From Verrucomicrobiota bacterium (GTDB lineage Bacteria > Verrucomicrobiota > Verrucomicrobiia > Opitutales > Opitutaceae), in the NCBI GenBank assembly GCA_016235555.1, contig JACRKC010000060.1, positions 1-64,000 on the forward strand: a stretch of DNA of 64,000 nucleotides. Direction: 5' to 3'. Positions 1 through 7,720 of this stretch are shown in pieces. Position numbers and translations under genes: made by a program. Below the pieces are notes generated by a model, which saw only the letters and a list, made by a program, of their open reading frames with translations, was not told the DNA's origin and did no database searches. Numbering within the stretch: position 1 is the stretch's first letter; each line of letters opens with the position of its first letter.

Positions 1-99
1 AGCGCCCGCGTCCCGCGGGCTGTCCTCGGCGTCTCGCCGAGGACTTCGGAGGTGCCGGCGAGACGCCGGCCCCAGCACCCGAGACGGGTGCGCTCCCCG
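1..99. repeat. four-hairpin palindrome array, copy A
   Basis: Four consecutive perfect or near-perfect hairpins have stems of 7, 10, 10 and 7 bp, each closed by a 3-nt loop (TCC, TCT, AGA, AGA), with a 6-nt spacer TTCGGA in the middle. The stems lie at 4-20, 22-44, 51-73 (one mismatch) and 75-91. The same module in the opposite order occurs at 14935-15022. The left edge may be cut by the window start. Confidence 0.9.
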
Positions 100-248
100 A
101 ACCACCGCGCTCTTTGTCACCCTATTTCGCGAGACTCAGTAGTCCCGGTGGTGATCTTGCGAAAGTCCTGCGATCGGTTGGTGCGCAACAAAAACGGCGG
201 AACCCGTCGGGTTCCGCCGTCGAGGCGATTGGCTGGGTCGCGTCGCGC

Positions 249-581
249 TCAGCTCTTGGGCGGCGTGGGTGTCGGGCAGCTGGCGTTGTTGCCGGTGCCG
301 TCTTTCGGGCCTTGGCCGGGAGCGGTGGCCTTGCCCGAGCCGTCGCGGAGCGGCGTGCCGTTGGAGTTGGGGTTGCCGCGGTTGTTGGTGGCCTTGCCGG
401 AGCCGTCGCGCATGGGCGTGCCCTGGCCGGATCCACTGAGATCGCAGTTGGCGGAGCCGGAGCCGCGGCCGGGGTTCGCGCCGCCGCGGGAACCGCCGCC
501 GGGGCCGCGGGCGAAGGCCGGAGCGCTGGCCAGGAGGCTCGCGCTGATGAGGACGGTGACGAGGGTGACTTTGGTTTTCAT
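249..581 (-). CDS. small secreted glycine-rich repeat protein
   Basis: A 110-aa protein. Residues 1-25 form a clear signal peptide ending in APAFA, so export is expected. The mature part is rich in Gly, Asn, Ser and Pro and holds two near-identical 14-residue units built on GTPxRDGSGKAT (about residues 54-66 and 75-87). I do not recognise a family. The start was set at the ATG that places the signal peptide at the N-terminus; the longer upstream reading is a shadow of the opposite-strand gene. It is divergent from the DUF2202 gene at 718, with about 135 bp between them that must carry both promoters. Confidence 0.7.
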   Translation of the reverse strand: MKTKVTLVTVLISASLLASAPAFARGPGGGSRGGANPGRGSGSANCDLSGSGQGTPMRDGSGKATNNRGNPNSNGTPLRDGSGKATAPGQGPKDGTGNNASCPTPTPPKS

Positions 582-717
582 GATGAACGTGTGTTCCCCG
601 GTAGAAACCCCGGCCAGCGGTGGATATTTCACGGAGCGGAGAGGTGGCGGCAGAACTTTTTTGCGTCCGTGTAATAAGTCCGCGGGCGCGGGGTTGGATG
701 CAGTGAAACATTCCATC

Positions 718-1455
718 ATGAAAACCTCCTCTCTTCTCTTCCTCGCGAGCGCCTCGCTTGCGCTGGCTGCCAATGGCCCGGCGAACCGCGGTGCGGTCGC
801 TGGCAATAATTCCGCCGCCGATACCTGCGGCGACTGCACGCAGACCTGTGACGGCCCGTGCGCGGTCGCGTCCACGGCGACCACGCCGGTGAGCCTGAGC
901 GCCGCGGCCCAGACGGCGCTGCTCTTCCAGATCGAGGAGGAGCGGATGGCCGGCGAACTGTATCGCGCCTTCAACGCGAAGTGGAACCTGCGGCCGTTTG
1001 CCGCCATCCCGCAGGCCGAGGCGCGGCATGAGTCGATGCTGAAGCAGCTGGCCGGCCGGGCCGCACTCACGGTGCCGGCGGCGGTGGCGGGCCGCTTCGT
1101 TTCGCCCGAGGTGCAACAGCGCTATGATGCCTTGCTGGCGCTCGGTCTCGAGTCGGCCGACAGCGCCCTGCGCGCGGCGGCGTTTGTCGAGGAACAGGAC
1201 GTCGCCGACTTGCGCACGCTCGCGGCGACGACCGACAGCGCGGATCTGAAGACCATCGTCAGCGCGCTCGAACAGGCCTCGGGCCATCACTTGAGCGCGT
1301 TCACCGGTCTGCTCGCGGCGCGGGGCGTGACGTATGTGCCGCAGGTGTTGTCGGCGGAAGATTTCGCCAAACTCAGCGCAAGCGCACCCGGCCACGGCAA
1401 AGGAGCCGGCATGGGCGCGGGCATGAGCGGCCGCGGTTATCGCGGCGGTCGGTAA
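718..1455 (+). CDS. DUF2202 ferritin-like exported protein
   Basis: A 245-aa protein. A signal peptide (residues 1-16) is followed by a Cys-rich stretch (about 34-46), then a DUF2202 helical domain with the characteristic EEERMAGELY and EARHESML segments, and EEQD/HHLSAF farther on. These acidic and His residues fit a ferritin-like four-helix fold, though metal binding is inferred. The C-terminus is a Gly/Met/Arg-rich tail. The ATG at 718 gives the signal peptide; a GTG 15 bp upstream is a possible alternative. It is followed after 29 bp by the DUF4405 gene, so both are probably co-transcribed. Its exact role is unknown. Confidence 0.8.
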   Translation: MKTSSLLFLASASLALAANGPANRGAVAGNNSAADTCGDCTQTCDGPCAVASTATTPVSLSAAAQTALLFQIEEERMAGELYRAFNAKWNLRPFAAIPQAEARHESMLKQLAGRAALTVPAAVAGRFVSPEVQQRYDALLALGLESADSALRAAAFVEEQDVADLRTLAATTDSADLKTIVSALEQASGHHLSAFTGLLAARGVTYVPQVLSAEDFAKLSASAPGHGKGAGMGAGMSGRGYRGGR

Positions 1456-1484
1456 ATCGAAAACCTCAACCGAAACCTACCCCG

Positions 1485-2339
1485 ATGAACACCGGCAACG
1501 AATCCTCCCCGCGCTTCCAGTGGCGTGCGCTCGTCACGTCGCTGGTCGCGTTCTCTTTTGTGCTCCTGCTCGTGAGCGGCGTGATTCTGTTTCTCGCGCC
1601 GCCCGGCCGGGTGGCGAACTGGACGAACTGGACCATCATCGGCCTGCGCAAGGGCGACTGGTCCGGCCTGCATATCTGGTTCAGCGCGGTGTTCCTCGTC
1701 GTGGTGGGTTTCCACCTGTTCTTCAACTGGCGGCCGCTCATGAGCTACCTGAAGGATCGCCTGACGCGCCGTGTCGGCTTCCGCCCGGAATGGCTCGCGG
1801 CGACCGCGCTCGTGGCGGTCGTGATGATCGGCACGCTCAAGCATGTGGCGCCGTTCGAGGCGCTGCTGGAGTGGAACGAGTCGCTGAAGGAAAGCTGGGA
1901 TCGCCCGGCCGAGCGGGCGCCGATTCCGCACGCCGAGTTGCTCACGCTCTCGGCGCTGGCGGAAAAGGGTGGGATCGATCTGGCGACCGCCACCACCCGG
2001 CTCACAGCGAAAGGCATCACCGGCTTCACTGGCGATACGGTCGTGCAGGCGATCGCCGACGCGGCCAAACGCTCGGCGCGCGAACTCTACGACATCATCG
2101 TGACGGGTCCAAAAGGCAGTGCCGGCCACGCCGAAGGCAAGGCCGGTGGCGGCCTCGGCTGGAAGACGCTCGCGCAATTCTGCGCTGACGAAGGCATCGA
2201 GCTCGCGGTGGCGATCTCCCGCCTGAAGGCCGGCGGTGTGAAGGCCGACGAGAAGGTCACGCTGCGCGAACTCGCGACCGCGAGCGGCCGGAAGCCCTAC
2301 GAGTTGCCCGAACTCATCCGCGGCACGCCTCGTCCATGA
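1485..2339 (+). CDS. DUF4405 membrane protein with duplicated C-terminal domain
   Basis: A 284-aa protein. Three transmembrane helices (about 15-38, 60-82 and 100-120) resemble the cytochrome-b-like DUF4405 family, with His residues in the second helix (GLHIW, GFHLFF) as possible haem ligands. The soluble C-terminal half contains two related segments of about 55 aa (about 150-205 and 224-278). Each begins with a Leu-Ser/Ala helix and ends in a 'K/R x ELY/YEL' pattern, which suggests an internal duplication. The last codons (ELIRGTPRP) lie in a 32-bp stretch that recurs at 2962-2993, part of the duplication around the toxin-antitoxin cassette. The gene is convergent with that cassette. Function unknown; a redox membrane role is inferred. 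Confidence 0.75.
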   Translation: MNTGNESSPRFQWRALVTSLVAFSFVLLLVSGVILFLAPPGRVANWTNWTIIGLRKGDWSGLHIWFSAVFLVVVGFHLFFNWRPLMSYLKDRLTRRVGFRPEWLAATALVAVVMIGTLKHVAPFEALLEWNESLKESWDRPAERAPIPHAELLTLSALAEKGGIDLATATTRLTAKGITGFTGDTVVQAIADAAKRSARELYDIIVTGPKGSAGHAEGKAGGGLGWKTLAQFCADEGIELAVAISRLKAGGVKADEKVTLRELATASGRKPYELPELIRGTPRP

Positions 2340-2340
2340 T
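2309..2340. repeat. direct repeat flanking TA cassette 1, left copy
   Basis: A 32-bp stretch identical to 2962-2993. It spans the last codons of the DUF4405 gene on the plus strand and, on the minus strand, a copy of the DUF302 gene's 3' end including its stop codon. With the right copy it brackets the toxin-antitoxin genes at 2381-2910. Confidence 0.9.
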
Positions 2341-2375
2341 GTGGACGAGGGTGTCCTCGACCTCCTTGGGTGCCA
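2313..2375 (-). pseudogene. remnant of a DUF302 gene 3' end
   Basis: Read on the minus strand, this encodes about 20 residues ending in EVEDTLVHIMDEACRG and a stop. It closely matches the end of the intact DUF302 protein at 2966-3364 (EVEDTIIRIMDEACRG). It has no upstream part of the gene and begins within a few bases of the toxin stop codon. It looks like the displaced or duplicated end of the DUF302 gene left on the far side of the inserted toxin-antitoxin cassette. Confidence 0.8.
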
Positions 2376-2380
2376 TGGGA

Positions 2381-2680
2381 TCAGGATCGGATGATGCGGT
2401 CCCGCCAGTAGCCGGGTTCGCGGTGCAGGTGCATGACCGCGACGATCCAAACGTGATCAGGCAGCACGAGGTAGGTGACGCCATACGGAAAGCGATCGGT
2501 GAAGTGCCGGCGCGCCGGTGGATCGAATTGGCGAAAAAGCAGCGGATGGGCGCACACCTCGTGCATCAGCCGCTCCATTTCCCGGTAGAACCGCGCGCCG
2601 AGTTCGGGACTGATGGCGACCTAGTAGTCGAGCGCCTCGCGGAATTCGCGGTTGGCCTCCTCGTGAATGACGCGGTTCAC
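2381..2680 (-). pseudogene. ParE/RelE-type toxin with internal amber stop
   Basis: The frame starts with GTG overlapping the antitoxin stop (GTGA) and runs 99 codons. Codon 20 (2621-2623) is TAG, located where the family has a Tyr in the YYxxISPELGxRF motif. The rest (ISPELGARFY, then the C-terminal strand PDHVWIVAVMHLHREPGYW) is a well-preserved ParE/RelE fold. A single TAC-to-TAG change would explain the stop. Either the toxin is dead, or translation resumes at the ATG at 2578, which would omit the N-terminal helix. Confidence 0.8.
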
Positions 2681-2910
2681 AGACCCAAACGCTTGCGGGC
2701 GTCGGCCAACGCCTCTTCGAGGGGGATGCCCTTGGCGCGTCCGGCTTGGATGTCCTCGATCCGGCGGCGCGTTTCCTGTTTCCACGCCGCCTCGATCTGC
2801 GGGGCGATGCCGCCATGAGCCGCAACGAGGATGCGCTCGACCAATTCCGCCCGCACGTCCTGCGGCAATTGGCGGGATTCGTCGACAAGTTGATCGAGCG
2901 TCATCGGCAT
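2677..2910 (-). CDS. addiction-module antitoxin (Unstab_antitox-like)
   Basis: A 77-aa acidic helical protein with the usual features of the short addiction-module antitoxins paired with ParE/RelE toxins: an N-terminal helix, a central PQIEAAWKQETRRRI segment and the C-terminal IPLEEALADARKRLGL. It would neutralise the downstream toxin and repress the operon. Its stop overlaps the toxin GTG by 4 bp. The partner toxin carries an amber codon, so this may be an orphan antitoxin. It lies 55 bp after the DUF302 stop codon, between two copies of the DUF302 3' end. Confidence 0.8.
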   Translation of the reverse strand: MPMTLDQLVDESRQLPQDVRAELVERILVAAHGGIAPQIEAAWKQETRRRIEDIQAGRAKGIPLEEALADARKRLGL

Positions 2911-2961
2911 GGTGCGGACGGTAGGAGATTACGGACTGACGGCAAGCTCACCGCGTTGTCG

Positions 2962-2993
2962 GAACTCATCCGCGGCACGCCTCGTCCATGATG
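2962..2993. repeat. direct repeat flanking TA cassette 1, right copy
   Basis: Identical over 32 bp to 2309-2340. It includes the stop codon and last eight codons of the intact DUF302 gene. Similarity continues imperfectly for about 30 bp into the gene. Confidence 0.9.
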
Positions 2994-3364
2994 CGGATGA
3001 TGGTATCCTCGACTTCGCGGGCGGTGGCCGCGGCGCCGGGGGCGTCGAACATCGTGAGCAGCATCGTGGGCTTGAGCGTGGCGAGGATCGTGCGGCCGTT
3101 TTCCTCGTAGATCGAGATGCGGCACGGCAGCGCGGTGGAGATGGCGATGGCCTGGTTGAGCACGACCTGGGCGTGTTTGGGGTTGCAGATTTCGAGCACC
3201 CGGCATTCGCGGGCGAAGGGCACGCCCTTGCTTTCCATTTTTTCGCGGAGGTTGTGCACGGCCTGCACGCCGAACTTGTGGGCGGTGGAAATTTCCGGGA
3301 GGCGCGCCCAGACGGTTTCGAGCGGGAGCGTGGTGGAGCGGGTGAGGACGAGGTCGGTGGACAT
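2966..3364 (-). CDS. DUF302 domain protein
   Basis: A 132-aa soluble protein matching the DUF302 family along its whole length (AHKFGVQAVHNLREKMESKGVPF, then LEICNPKHAQVVLNQ and TALPCRISIYEENGRTILATLKPTM-type strands). The family is common beside sulfur and redox membrane proteins; its biochemical role is not established. It is the last gene of the minus-strand run that starts at 14383 and lies 21 bp after the permease gene. Its 3' end is the apparent insertion point of the neighbouring toxin-antitoxin cassette. Confidence 0.85.
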   Translation of the reverse strand: MSTDLVLTRSTTLPLETVWARLPEISTAHKFGVQAVHNLREKMESKGVPFARECRVLEICNPKHAQVVLNQAIAISTALPCRISIYEENGRTILATLKPTMLLTMFDAPGAAATAREVEDTIIRIMDEACRG

Positions 3365-3385
3365 GGGAGGTTTTGGGGTTGCGGG

Positions 3386-4342
3386 TTAAAAGAGGGCGTT
3401 GAACAGCCAGCCAATCAGCGTGGTGCCGATCAACACCACGACGGAAAACCAGACGAGCAGGCGGGGCGTCATGACGCCCTTGAGCAGAATCAGTTCGGGC
3501 AGGGACACGCCGACGGCGGAGAGCAGGAAAGCGAGCGCGGTGCCGAGCGGCACGCCCTTGGCGACGAAGGCTTCGAGCAAGGGCACGGTGGCGTTGGCGC
3601 TGACGTAAAGCGGCAGGCCGGCCAACGCGGCGAGCGGCACGGTCCACGCGCCGGTGCCGGCAAACCAGCGTTCGAAGAATCCCGCCGGCACGAAACCGTG
3701 CAGACCGGCGCCGAGAGCGAGCGCGCCCACCAGCCACGGCGCGATCTTGCGGAGGATGTAGAGACTGGTGTCGGCGGCTTCAAACGCGCGACCGCGCCAG
3801 CTCACCGGCACGGGTGTGCCTTCCTCTTCGAGAGGGGCGGTCGCTCCGGGCACGAGCCAGCGGCCGGCCCCGAGCCACGACAACGTGAGGCCTCCGGCGA
3901 TGCCGAGTCCGATGCCGGCGGCGGCGTAGGCGAGCGCGAGTTTCCAGCCGAAGGCGACGCCCATCAGCACGAAGGCGATTTCGTTGACAAGCGGCGAGGT
4001 GATGAGAAACGCAAACGCCACGCCGACCGGAAAGCCCGCCTGGATGAAACCCATGAAAATGGGCACCGAGGAGCAGGAGCAGAAGGGCGTGAGCGCGCCG
4101 AAGGCCGCGGCCGCCGGGTAGCCGAGCGCGCGCCCGTGACCGCCTTCGAGCCAGCCGCGCAGCCGCGCGAGCGGCAGCGCCTGCCGGATCAGGCTCATGG
4201 CAAACGCGATCACCGCGATCAGCACGGTGATCTTGAGCAGGTCGTAGACGAAGAAATGCAGGGCGGCGCCCGCCCCGTCGGCCGGCGAGAGCCGGGCGAG
4301 GTGCACGACCCGATCGGCGATCCACTCGGCCCACGTCCACAT
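3386..4342 (-). CDS. ArsP/DUF318-type permease
   Basis: A 318-aa protein with about eight hydrophobic helices and the family signature TPFCSCSSVPIFMGF (about residues 83-97), followed by GVAFAFLITSPLVNEIAF. The permease family includes ArsP organoarsenical exporters and many uncharacterised members next to thioredoxins. The Cys-Ser-Cys motif probably binds or reacts with the transported thiophilic substrate. It directly follows the thioredoxin-like gene, with 5 bp between stop and start. The ATG start gives a soluble N-terminus before the first helix. The neighbouring sulfur genes suggest a sulfur- or arsenic-related substrate; that is inference. Confidence 0.8.
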   Translation of the reverse strand: MWTWAEWIADRVVHLARLSPADGAGAALHFFVYDLLKITVLIAVIAFAMSLIRQALPLARLRGWLEGGHGRALGYPAAAAFGALTPFCSCSSVPIFMGFIQAGFPVGVAFAFLITSPLVNEIAFVLMGVAFGWKLALAYAAAGIGLGIAGGLTLSWLGAGRWLVPGATAPLEEEGTPVPVSWRGRAFEAADTSLYILRKIAPWLVGALALGAGLHGFVPAGFFERWFAGTGAWTVPLAALAGLPLYVSANATVPLLEAFVAKGVPLGTALAFLLSAVGVSLPELILLKGVMTPRLLVWFSVVVLIGTTLIGWLFNALF

Positions 4343-4347
4343 GGTGA

Positions 4348-5166
4348 TCAGCTGTTCACGGCCATGCTGTAGGAGCGAGAAAACTCTTCGCTGATCGCAT
4401 GGCGCGGACCGAGATGCTGGAAGAGGGCGAGGCAGGCGGCCTTTGCCCGGCCCTCGTCGAAGTTCGGTTTTTCCAACAGCACATCGACCAGCCCGGCCGC
4501 GGCGGTGCGAAAATCCTGGCGCTGCAGCGCGGCGAGGGCGGCGCGATAGCGGGCAAAAAGTTCGGCGGATGCGCTGCTGGCGGGTGCGGCGGAGGTCCGC
4601 GCGAACGCGTTGGTGAGTGCTTGCACGATCCGCACACCGTCGGCCCACGGCGAACTCGCCGGCACGGTGCCGATGAGGGCGAGTGCCTCGGCCGGATGAT
4701 CGAAGACGAGAGCGCGCGCCGTGAGCACGGCGAGCTCGGTGTCGGCCGGATCACCGGCGGCGAGCGGACGGAGCAGATCGGCCGCGGCGGTCGCGCGGCC
4801 AGTGAGGAGCAACTCCCGGGCACGGGCCATCGAGTCGCGTTTCGGGGTCGGCAGATTTTGCGCGAGCCAGGTGCGGAGCTGCGATTCGGGCAACGCGCCG
4901 GCAAACTCGGCCACGACTTCGCCGCGGTGGAAGAGCTTGCAGTTGGGGATGCCGCGGATGCCGAATTGCGCGGCGAGATCCTGGTGCGCCTCGGTGTCGA
5001 TCTTCACGAGCGCCCAGCGGCCCGCAGCCTCGTCGGCGAGTTTTTCGAGGACGGGGCCGAGCATCTTGCACGGTCCGCACCACGCCGCCCAGAAATCGAC
5101 AAGCACGGGCGTGCGCTGGCTGCGGTCGAGGACGTCGGCCTGGAAATCGGCGAGGTCGTGGCTCAT
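4348..5166 (-). CDS. thioredoxin-TPR protein (YbbN/CnoX-like)
   Basis: A 272-aa protein. Residues 1-108 are a thioredoxin domain with the intact active site WCGPC (Cys30, Cys33) and the cis-Pro region GIRGIPNCKLF. Residues 115-272 are alpha-helical TPR-like repeats, as in YbbN/CnoX, a chaperone-holdase that also forms mixed disulfides. E. coli CnoX has SQHC rather than CGPC, so this copy should retain oxidoreductase activity. It is followed at once by the permease gene and preceded after 23 bp by the DUF3365 gene, which suggests a thiol-redox job within this gene run. Confidence 0.85.
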   Translation of the reverse strand: MSHDLADFQADVLDRSQRTPVLVDFWAAWCGPCKMLGPVLEKLADEAAGRWALVKIDTEAHQDLAAQFGIRGIPNCKLFHRGEVVAEFAGALPESQLRTWLAQNLPTPKRDSMARARELLLTGRATAAADLLRPLAAGDPADTELAVLTARALVFDHPAEALALIGTVPASSPWADGVRIVQALTNAFARTSAAPASSASAELFARYRAALAALQRQDFRTAAAGLVDVLLEKPNFDEGRAKAACLALFQHLGPRHAISEEFSRSYSMAVNS

Positions 5167-5189
5167 GGAAAACGGCGGGGAAGCTGATC

Positions 5190-5837
5190 TCAGCGGGTGG
5201 CGGCATTCCCGGCGGCCGGGCGCACGGTCAGGCGCAGCAGGCCGCGCCAGTCACCGGCAGCGTAACCCGTGGCGGCATCCTGCGGGTAGCGCTCGCGCAG
5301 GAGGCGGCGCAGCGCAGGCGACTGGGTCTCCGGATTGCCGTGACAGGCGAGGCATTGCGGCTGGGCGAAGACGGGACGGTAGACGCGCCACTCCGCGGCG
5401 GCGCCGTCGGTCTCGATTTTCTGGATGAGCAGTCCCGGCGGAGGCCGGGCGGCGGCCGTGAGTGCGGCCAGGTGGTCGAGGGCGGCGCGTTCGGCGGCGT
5501 CGGGGGCGTTGGCCGGGTTGCGCAGACGCAGGCTGGTGCGTTTCACCGCCACGATCTGCGGAAGTGACGGGATGGGCTCGTTCGTGAGCGGCTGGGCCTT
5601 GATGTGGCAGGTCTCAACGGCCTTCTCCGGCCCGCCGGCCTCAAGGGCGGTGGTCAGCTCGGTGATCAGCCGGGTGGCGACGACCGCCGCGGCGGCTTCG
5701 CCCGGCTGCCGGACGGACGCGGCTTCGGGAGCCGCCGGATCGACAAAGACGAACCGCTCCTTCGGCGCGGCGATGAGTGGCGCGGCGCTGAGGGCCGCAG
5801 TGAGGAGCAGATACAACCGTTGGCGTGGACAAAGCAT
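5190..5837 (-). CDS. DUF3365 (Tll0287-like) exported haem protein
   Basis: A 215-aa protein with a signal peptide (about residues 1-24, ending AAPLIAA). The DUF3365 domain ends with QCLACHG at about residue 166. The CxxCH motif supports covalent haem c attachment, and ALEAGGPEKAVETCHIKAQPL upstream is typical of the family. The domain is related to heme-based sensory domains; here it stands alone in the periplasm. The ATG at 5837 was chosen because it starts the signal peptide; the longer reading runs into repeat DNA. It lies upstream of the thioredoxin gene in the same direction. Confidence 0.8.
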   Translation of the reverse strand: MLCPRQRLYLLLTAALSAAPLIAAPKERFVFVDPAAPEAASVRQPGEAAAAVVATRLITELTTALEAGGPEKAVETCHIKAQPLTNEPIPSLPQIVAVKRTSLRLRNPANAPDAAERAALDHLAALTAAARPPPGLLIQKIETDGAAAEWRVYRPVFAQPQCLACHGNPETQSPALRRLLRERYPQDAATGYAAGDWRGLLRLTVRPAAGNAATR

Positions 5838-5943
5838 GATTTGGAAGAAGTGTTCGTTTGGAGAGTTCGGCACGGCGCTTCGATGCAGATGGCCGCCCGG
5901 CGACACGAACGGCCGCCGCGTTTCATTCTCGTTGGGTCTGATA

Positions 5944-6086
5944 CCCCGGAGCTGGCTCCGGCTTGGTTGGGTAGCGACGAGCGCCAGCGAGTCGAAGAGC
6001 GTCGGCTCGCTGGCGCTCGCCGCTACGATGAGTGGTCGAGGGTTGGATGATGGGATTGGTCTAATGCCCCGGAGCTTGCTCCGGGG
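5944..6086. repeat. nested intergenic hairpins
   Basis: The 279-bp gap between the DUF3365 and DUF2892 genes is mostly palindromic. A long inverted repeat at 5971-6026 (arms GTAGCGACGAGCGCCAGC and its complement) is bracketed by two copies of a short CCGGAGC hairpin (5944-5960 and 6067-6086). No gene is visible in this gap. Confidence 0.8.
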
Positions 6087-6116
6087 ATGTTTACCAGGTG
6101 GTGGCGACCCGCAGAA

Positions 6117-6317
6117 TCAGGCGGCCGGTTTGTCCGGCTTGCGGCAGGTGTTCAGGCCGAACGGCAGGTAGGCCGGGCACCGGCCGAGGGCGGCGGTGCC
6201 GAGCGGACCCAAGCCGATCAGGCCCCACCAGCTCTTGAAATAGAATCCGGCGCCGAGGACGCCGAGACCGACGAGGACACGGAGGATGCGGTCGATGCCG
6301 CCGACATTGGGTTTCAT
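6117..6317 (-). CDS. DUF2892 (YgaP-like) inner-membrane protein
   Basis: A 66-aa protein. MKPNVGGIDRILRVLVG is the typical N-terminus of DUF2892 proteins, followed by two membrane segments (about 11-28 and 30-48) and the CPAYLPFGLNTC motif with two Cys. The family resembles the membrane tail of the rhodanese YgaP. It follows the YeeE-type gene at 6335 by 17 bp. A second member lies at 14150. A role in handling persulfide or sulfide at the membrane is inferred from the company it keeps. Confidence 0.85.
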   Translation of the reverse strand: MKPNVGGIDRILRVLVGLGVLGAGFYFKSWWGLIGLGPLGTAALGRCPAYLPFGLNTCRKPDKPAA

Positions 6318-6334
6318 GAGGGTGACGGGTGGAT

Positions 6335-6931
6335 TCAGGTCGTGGGCGAGGAGGCTGACGCCGCGGCGTTCTTCTCGTGGCGCTCGATCAAATAGAACAC
6401 GGTGGCGGCGATCGCGATCAACACGACGAACCACGCGATCGGCGGGACGCCGGTGATGTCGGGCAGGCGTTTCTTGCCGATCGCGGCGACGGGCAGGATC
6501 GTCTTCGAGACCCACGGGAAGCTGAGGGCGTAGAGCGTGCCGCCGACGAGCATGCCGGCGAAGCCGACGATTGCATGCACGCTGCCGGAGGCGGCCGCGG
6601 CGATCGCGGTGCCGGGGCAGTAACCGTAGACCACCATCCCGATGCCAAAGATGCCGGCGCCGAGCACGACGCCGAGGAGGTTGGCGGCCTTGATGTGGTA
6701 GTTGGCGAGGCCGGCGGAGTTGAGCGCGAGCACGCCCAGACCGCCGACGATGATCGCGGTGAACATGATCTTCAGCACGGTGAAGTCGCGAAACCGGAAC
6801 TGGTTCACGATCACGTTGTAGTTGGCGACGCCGCCGCGGTGGAGCAGCACGCCGAAGATGGCGCCGAAGACGATGGCCGCGATGAGCGCGGGCGTCTGGG
6901 TGATGGGAGGAGTGACAGCGAAGAGGTGCAT
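6335..6931 (-). CDS. YeeE/YedE family transporter half (CPGT-type)
   Basis: A 198-aa protein with five or so hydrophobic helices and the conserved YGYCPGTAIAA motif (about residue 103). This is half the length of E. coli YeeE (TsuA), the thiosulfate importer, and the partner half lies next upstream at 7138. Split pairs of this kind are known from BigR/SqrR/PmpR-controlled operons, which respond to persulfide. The likely job is moving thiosulfate or another sulfur anion across the inner membrane. The conserved Cys is kept. The neighbouring ArsR regulator, rhodanese and DUF2892 genes support this reading. Confidence 0.85.
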   Translation of the reverse strand: MHLFAVTPPITQTPALIAAIVFGAIFGVLLHRGGVANYNVIVNQFRFRDFTVLKIMFTAIIVGGLGVLALNSAGLANYHIKAANLLGVVLGAGIFGIGMVVYGYCPGTAIAAAASGSVHAIVGFAGMLVGGTLYALSFPWVSKTILPVAAIGKKRLPDITGVPPIAWFVVLIAIAATVFYLIERHEKNAAASASSPTT

Positions 6932-6963
6932 GGCGGGGCGCGGTTATACGGAACAAGTCAGTT

Positions 6964-7117
6964 GAACCACAGATGGACACAGATGAACACGGATGCTCGG
7001 AGTGAGTTCTGGCGGGCGGGCCGTCAGTCTCACCGCACCAATTGGGACGCGGTGGCTGAATGCGAGATGCGGTTTTTTCGCTCTGGATCTGTATCTATCC
7101 GTGTTCATCTGTGGTTT
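6964..7117. repeat. long inverted repeat (ACCACAGATG family)
   Basis: Arms starting GAACCACAGATGGACACAG on the left and ending in the complementary GTGTTCATCTGTGG on the right enclose a non-repetitive middle. The element fills the gap between the two YeeE-type genes. No gene is seen here. Related arms occur at 15758-15845 and 28473-28556. Confidence 0.8.
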
Positions 7118-7137
7118 CCTTTGGTATCGGCCCGATT

Positions 7138-7692
7138 TTAGTTCTTGGTCGAACGGCCGAGGCCGAAGAGCACGAGGCTGGTGACGATGCCCGAGGCGAA
7201 GAGCGTGAGGAAAAACGTCCATCCGCCGACGGCGAGCTGGAGGCTGCCGCTGATGCCGTTGCCGCTGGTGCAGCCGTCAGCCATGCGCGCGCCGAACATC
7301 ACGAGCACGCCGCCGACGAACGCGGCGACGAAGCGCAGGGCGACCGAGCCGCCGAAACGCTCCTGCCAGACCGCGGGGATTTTCTCCGCGCGAAACGAGC
7401 CGGAGAGCAGCGCGGAGATCGTGCCGCCGAGCGCGATGCCGACGAGGAAGAGCATGCCGTAGTCCCACTTGAACGCGTGCTGCTTAAAATACGCGTTGTT
7501 GGCCACCGCGTCGGCTCCGAGAAATGGCGTCGCGCACGCGCCGGCGATGCCGGTGAGCGACGTCGTGACGCCGAGCGGCTTGTCCACGAGGGCGAAGACC
7601 ACCCAGCTAAGGACGCCGATCGAGGCGCCGACGAGGTAAGGGCTCCAGCGCGGACGGCGCAGGAACGGTTGGGGCGAAGCAGAGGAGGACAT
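7138..7692 (-). CDS. YeeE/YedE family transporter half (CTSG-type)
   Basis: A 184-aa membrane protein with about five helices and the MADGCTSGNGISG motif (about residue 142), the counterpart of the CPGT motif in its partner at 6335. Together they make up one full YeeE/YedE channel for thiosulfate-like anions. The ATG at 7692 follows a plausible ribosome site and avoids the upstream reading that overlaps the rhodanese. The two halves are separated by about 206 bp of inverted-repeat DNA, which probably inserted into what was a tight operon. Confidence 0.85.
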   Translation of the reverse strand: MSSSASPQPFLRRPRWSPYLVGASIGVLSWVVFALVDKPLGVTTSLTGIAGACATPFLGADAVANNAYFKQHAFKWDYGMLFLVGIALGGTISALLSGSFRAEKIPAVWQERFGGSVALRFVAAFVGGVLVMFGARMADGCTSGNGISGSLQLAVGGWTFFLTLFASGIVTSLVLFGLGRSTKN

Positions 7693-7720
7693 ACGGGGAT
7701 GATGACGAGAAGCGGGGGCG

